Made by a program: the position numbers and the translations under genes
Notes under the pieces: model-generated
What the model saw: only the letters and a program-made list of their open reading frames with translations
Told to the model about the DNA's origin: nothing
Databases searched by the model: none
Shown here: piece after piece, positions 61,251 to 64,000 of the stretch
Layout: the number at the start of each line of letters is the position of its first letter
Position numbering within the stretch: position 1 is the first letter of the stretch
From: Dasypus novemcinctus
Lineage: Eukaryota > Chordata > Mammalia > Cingulata > Dasypodidae
Assembly (NCBI RefSeq): GCF_030445035.2
Contig: NC_080689.1
Span: forward strand, 22,163,278 to 22,227,277
Direction of reading: 5' to 3'
DNA: 64,000 nt

Positions 61251-61905
61251 TATATTAGTCAGCCAAAGGGATGCTATGCAAAATACCAGAAATTGGTTGG
61301 TTTTTATAAAAGGATATTTATTTGGGATAGAAACTTACAGTTACTAGGCCATGAAGCATAAGTTACATCCCTCACCAAAGTCTATTGCCATGTATTAGAG
61401 TAAGATGGCTGGCAACATTTGCGAGGGTTCAGGCTTCCTTTTCCTTTCAAGGCTTCATGGTCCTGGTGTCTTCCAATATCACTGTAGGCTGGGATAAATC
61501 TCATTTCTCTCCCAGAGCTCATTCCTCTCCTGGAGCTTGTTACTTTCTGCTCAGCTGCTCTGTTCTCTCCGCAAGGTCAGCTGTAGACTATCAGGAGAAT
61601 GGCTCATCTCTCTTCCCAGAGATGTCCCTAGAGCCCTCTCTATTCCTCTGTGTTCTCCTGTGTGTTTATTTCACCAGGCTCCAGCTCAAAAACTCCAACT
61701 AACTCTTCTTCCTCGTCATTTTCTTTGTGAATCCCTGCCCATTGCATCATACTGACATGGACCAATCAAAGCCTTAATCATTATTTAATTAAGTAAAAGT
61801 GAAACCTCTGAATCCAATCCAATCTAATATGCCCAGAGGAACAGACCAGTTCACAAACATAATCCAGTACCTATTTTTGGAATTCATAAATAGTAAACTG
61901 CTACA
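61251..61905 (-). mobile_element. ERVL/MaLR-type solo LTR, antisense, full length (family X)
   Basis: The minus strand runs from TGTAGCAGTTTACTATTTAT to '...ggctgactaatata'. Flanks AAGAA (61246-61250) and AAGCA (61906-61910) fit a 5-bp duplication with one change. AATAAA occurs near the LTR 3' end on the minus strand ('cccaaataaatatcc'). It is the longest of the three family members here. A 105-codon plus-strand ORF inside is chance. Confidence 0.75.
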
Positions 61906-61910
61906 AAGCA

Positions 61911-62434
61911 TATCTTTAAGAAGTTAGGATTGGACAATCATGTGAAAAACAGAACTTTAAAAATCACTTCAAGTCCAAATTCTTATTGGAAGATAGAAAT
62001 TTAGACCCTCCCATTGAAACACTATGTGGAAGATAATTGGAATCAAGAATTACTCAAAGGTCAAAACAAAATAAAACTTTGAAATTATTCTCTAAGAAGT
62101 GTAACAAATTATAAATTGCAGCAGAAATTTTAGGGCAGGATAAGATACACAGTAATCTGCCTGGGTGGGTAGATAGAAGGTAGCATTCTAAACAAAGAGA
62201 AAACATGATCAGGAAACCAAAAAGCAGACTCAAGATGGCCAGCAAAATCAGAAGTGTAAGAAAGCAGAGTTGGCAAAGTCAGGAAGTCCTTCATATGTAC
62301 ATGACTTCACAAGACACAGTTCCCATGTCAGCAAAACAACCTTAACATGTAGAAATACAAAGGCATCTGGTTTTACCTCCCATTCTGGCTTACAGAAATA
62401 CTCTGTCAAGTTCATCAGCTGTCATGTAAAATCC
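61911..62434. other. Unique DNA flanking the CDC6 retrocopy
   Basis: Ends directly at the retrocopy's A tail, so its last bases should contain one arm of the target duplication. Confidence 0.5.
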
Positions 62435-63172
62435 TTTTTTTTTTTTTTTTTTTTTGTGAAAAAAGTGGCTTTATCTGGGGGCAGCTAAGACAGCGGGAAT
62501 GTTTGGCAAGGAATTTTCACATTGTCTTTGGAAAGCTTGTGCTCTCTTGAAATGTAATTGCTTAAAAAGACAAAGAATGCAACATGAAATAAATATATTC
62601 ACAATTGGTAGAGTTAGTCTCCTTACCACCCCCAGAACCTTGGGAGTACCAAGAAACTCACTGAGTCTTTAAAATGTCACATTGTGATAGTTATCTGTAA
62701 CACAAACATAGTATACTCCAAAAAGAAATTCTTACACCAAAGTGTCCTCCAAATTTCAGTGTGCACTTGCATATTTTCCGGGATCATCTTTGTTCACTCT
62801 TACCCTAATTCCAAAGTTCTTAACAAAATACTCCCAATGTTTGAGGAAACTAAGAGGTAAGCATATGTACTTTCCACAGTATAATTCTGTATACTTGCAA
62901 GCACTCTAGCTAGGGACACATAAATGGTAGAGTTAGTGAAAATTATCTTAAAAGAGTCTACCTGGTCATTTTAATGGGTAGAAATAAAAAGTCTCTAAGA
63001 TATTATTCTGTGTTAACATTTGTTACTGTATAGATTAAAACTCATCACTTTCAGGTAAAAATGGTCCTATTTTGTTTTCAGACCTGAAAATATAAAGTAC
63101 AAAATAAAGACTCTGTAGCTCTCTAAATGCCAGCTGGACTGGTCAAGTATTAGTGTAAGAGAAGAAAAGGAT
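62435..63172 (-). other. 3' UTR and poly(A) tail of the CDC6 retrocopy
   Basis: Directly downstream of the CDC6 stop, about 717 nt of non-coding sequence ends at 62456 in a run of 21 T on the plus strand (62435-62455), which is A21 on the coding strand. A hexamer GATAAA (plus strand 62470-62475), a one-base variant of AATAAA, sits 14 nt before the A run, the normal spacing for cleavage and polyadenylation. The flank after the tail begins GGATTTTACATGACAG on the minus strand; this should recur beyond the window at the 5' end of the insertion as the target-site duplication. Confidence 0.8.
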
Positions 63173-64000
63173 TTAAGGCAATCCAGTAGCTAAGATATTT
63201 CCTATTAATGCTTTGTCTTTCAGAGCATGCTCTATCTCCTTCTCTTCAATCTTTAAAGACACCTTTGTGAAGCGGGTTTCCTTGTTTTCCTTTAAACCTA
63301 AAATGCCCCTAGCCTCCAAAAGCCCCGAAAGTGACAAACACTCTGACTGATCCACAGCTGCCACCTGCTGTTTGCGACAGATGTTACTATAGGCTTCGTA
63401 TAACTTCCCCAGAATGACCTCTTTGATTTTCAACTGCCTGGTCAAGAGGAGCAAAGAGCAAACCAAGATCTTCTGCTGAAGAGGGAAGGAATCTTGTGCT
63501 CCTTTTTGGCTCAAAACCATTCTGTTACCATCAACTTCTGAAATGACTTGGGATATATGAATAAGACTGACCCGCTTGGGGACTAGAGACTCCGAGGGTG
63601 ATTTAGATTCGGACAGTGGTTTGAGAATAGTCTGGCTTTTGACATCTGACTCCACAATTTCAATAGCTCTCCTGCAAACATCTAGCGCTTTGCGAACAAC
63701 TCCAGAAACAGCAGAGACTTTGCGAGCACAGAACTGAATTGCAGCATTGTCCAGAACCTGATCTCTAGACACCTGATTAAGTCGATCCTGCAAGATAGTA
63801 ACTATCTGATTTCTAGTATAAGGTGGGAAGTTCAAAAGCTGTGGTTTGCATTTTTCTCTAGCTTGAAGCCTAGGCAGAATTCTGTCTGTGAGATCCAGAG
63901 TATTAGCTATACCAATTAACACCAGTCGAGAGTTGCTTAGCCATGGCCATTCAAACAGTGTGTATAATACATCCTGCCCTTTGCTGTCCAGCTGATCCAT
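63173..64000 (-). pseudogene. CDC6: Retrocopy of CDC6 (C-terminal 275 codons), open to the window edge
   Basis: The parental protein is the nuclear AAA+ ATPase that, with ORC and CDT1, loads MCM2-7 at origins in G1. The 275 residues run without stop, frameshift or intron to TAA at 63173-63175 and match the C-terminal half of mammalian CDC6. They start just after Walker B. Sensor 1 (IGIANTLDLTDR, residues 29-40) and the DRILPRLQAR stretch (39-48) are intact. Sensor 2 (residues 99-107) reads SGVVRKALD where I recall SGDVRKALD in the parent: codon 101 is GTT (63698-63700), one base from GAT. Arg103 is kept. The winged-helix domain fills roughly residues 185-275 and ends ILATGLP. The parent gene has many introns, so the uninterrupted frame plus the downstream poly(A) tract marks a retroposed mRNA. 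The Met at 64000 is an internal residue of the parent; the N-terminal half lies outside the window. It could be a young pseudogene or an expressed retrogene; the window cannot decide. Confidence 0.9.

Noticed and set aside
59906..61905. The two LTRs as a single provirus
   Set aside because: They belong to different classes, lie in opposite orientations, and have different duplication lengths (4 and 5 bp); the DNA between is not retroviral.
63173..64000. The CDC6 sequence as the authentic CDC6 gene or one large exon
   Set aside because: Its C-terminal half is spread over several exons in mammals, yet here it is continuous and followed by a 3' UTR with an A21 tract.

Overview
The window is mammalian nuclear DNA, almost certainly from a xenarthran and most likely an armadillo (Dasypus-like). 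The evidence is the repeat content. There are four copies of the long, tRNA-derived DAS-III SINE, several shorter DAS SINEs, and a lineage-specific L1 family with a very long, ORF-poor 3' UTR. All of this lies over the placental background of MIR, L2, MLT1/MLT2 LTRs and old L1M remnants. The DNA is AT-rich and gene-poor. I see no multi-exon protein gene, rRNA or tRNA gene, or CpG island.

The only clear host-gene sequence is at the right edge on the minus strand. It is an intronless copy of the C-terminal half of CDC6, the replication-licensing AAA+ ATPase (63173-64000), followed by its 3' UTR and a 21-nt poly(A) tract (62435-62455). It is a retrocopy. The 275 codons visible are open, and the sensor-2 motif carries one notable change. 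A second, unidentified retroposed 3' UTR fragment lies near 36.46-36.75 kb.

Layout. 0-13 kb: AT-rich unique DNA with MIR/L2 relics, two DAS SINEs (6.43-6.77 kb) and an old L1 carrying an ERVL/MaLR-type LTR (9.28-10.69 kb). 13.3-15.4 kb: an antisense L1 split by an MLT2 LTR, a sense L1 tail and DAS fragments. 18.0-18.5 kb: a MaLR-like solo LTR with a perfect 5-bp target duplication. 24.4-33.0 kb: a nested L1 complex. A sense L1 ORF2 is interrupted by a 1.38-kb xenarthran L1 tail with a 13-bp duplication, and is followed by an antisense, internally deleted L1 whose 5' UTR holds about 13 tandem monomers of about 110 bp. 35.0 kb: DAS-III. 37.28-41.49 kb: a second antisense, ORF2-deleted (HAL1-like) L1 with a 14-bp target duplication and a decayed but full-span ORF1. 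43-45 kb: an ERVL-like internal fragment and an L1 split by a DAS-III. 48-62 kb: mostly unique DNA with MLT1, two DAS-III copies, L2, a class I solo LTR that keeps its TATA and poly(A) signals, and two more LTRs of the same family as the one at 9.9 kb.

Nothing here forms an operon or pathway. The biology is retroposition: L1 machinery supplied the SINE, L1-tail, ORF2-deleted L1 and CDC6 insertions, and the target duplications allow several of them to be dated relative to one another. Family names come from recognition by eye and should be confirmed by repeat masking.
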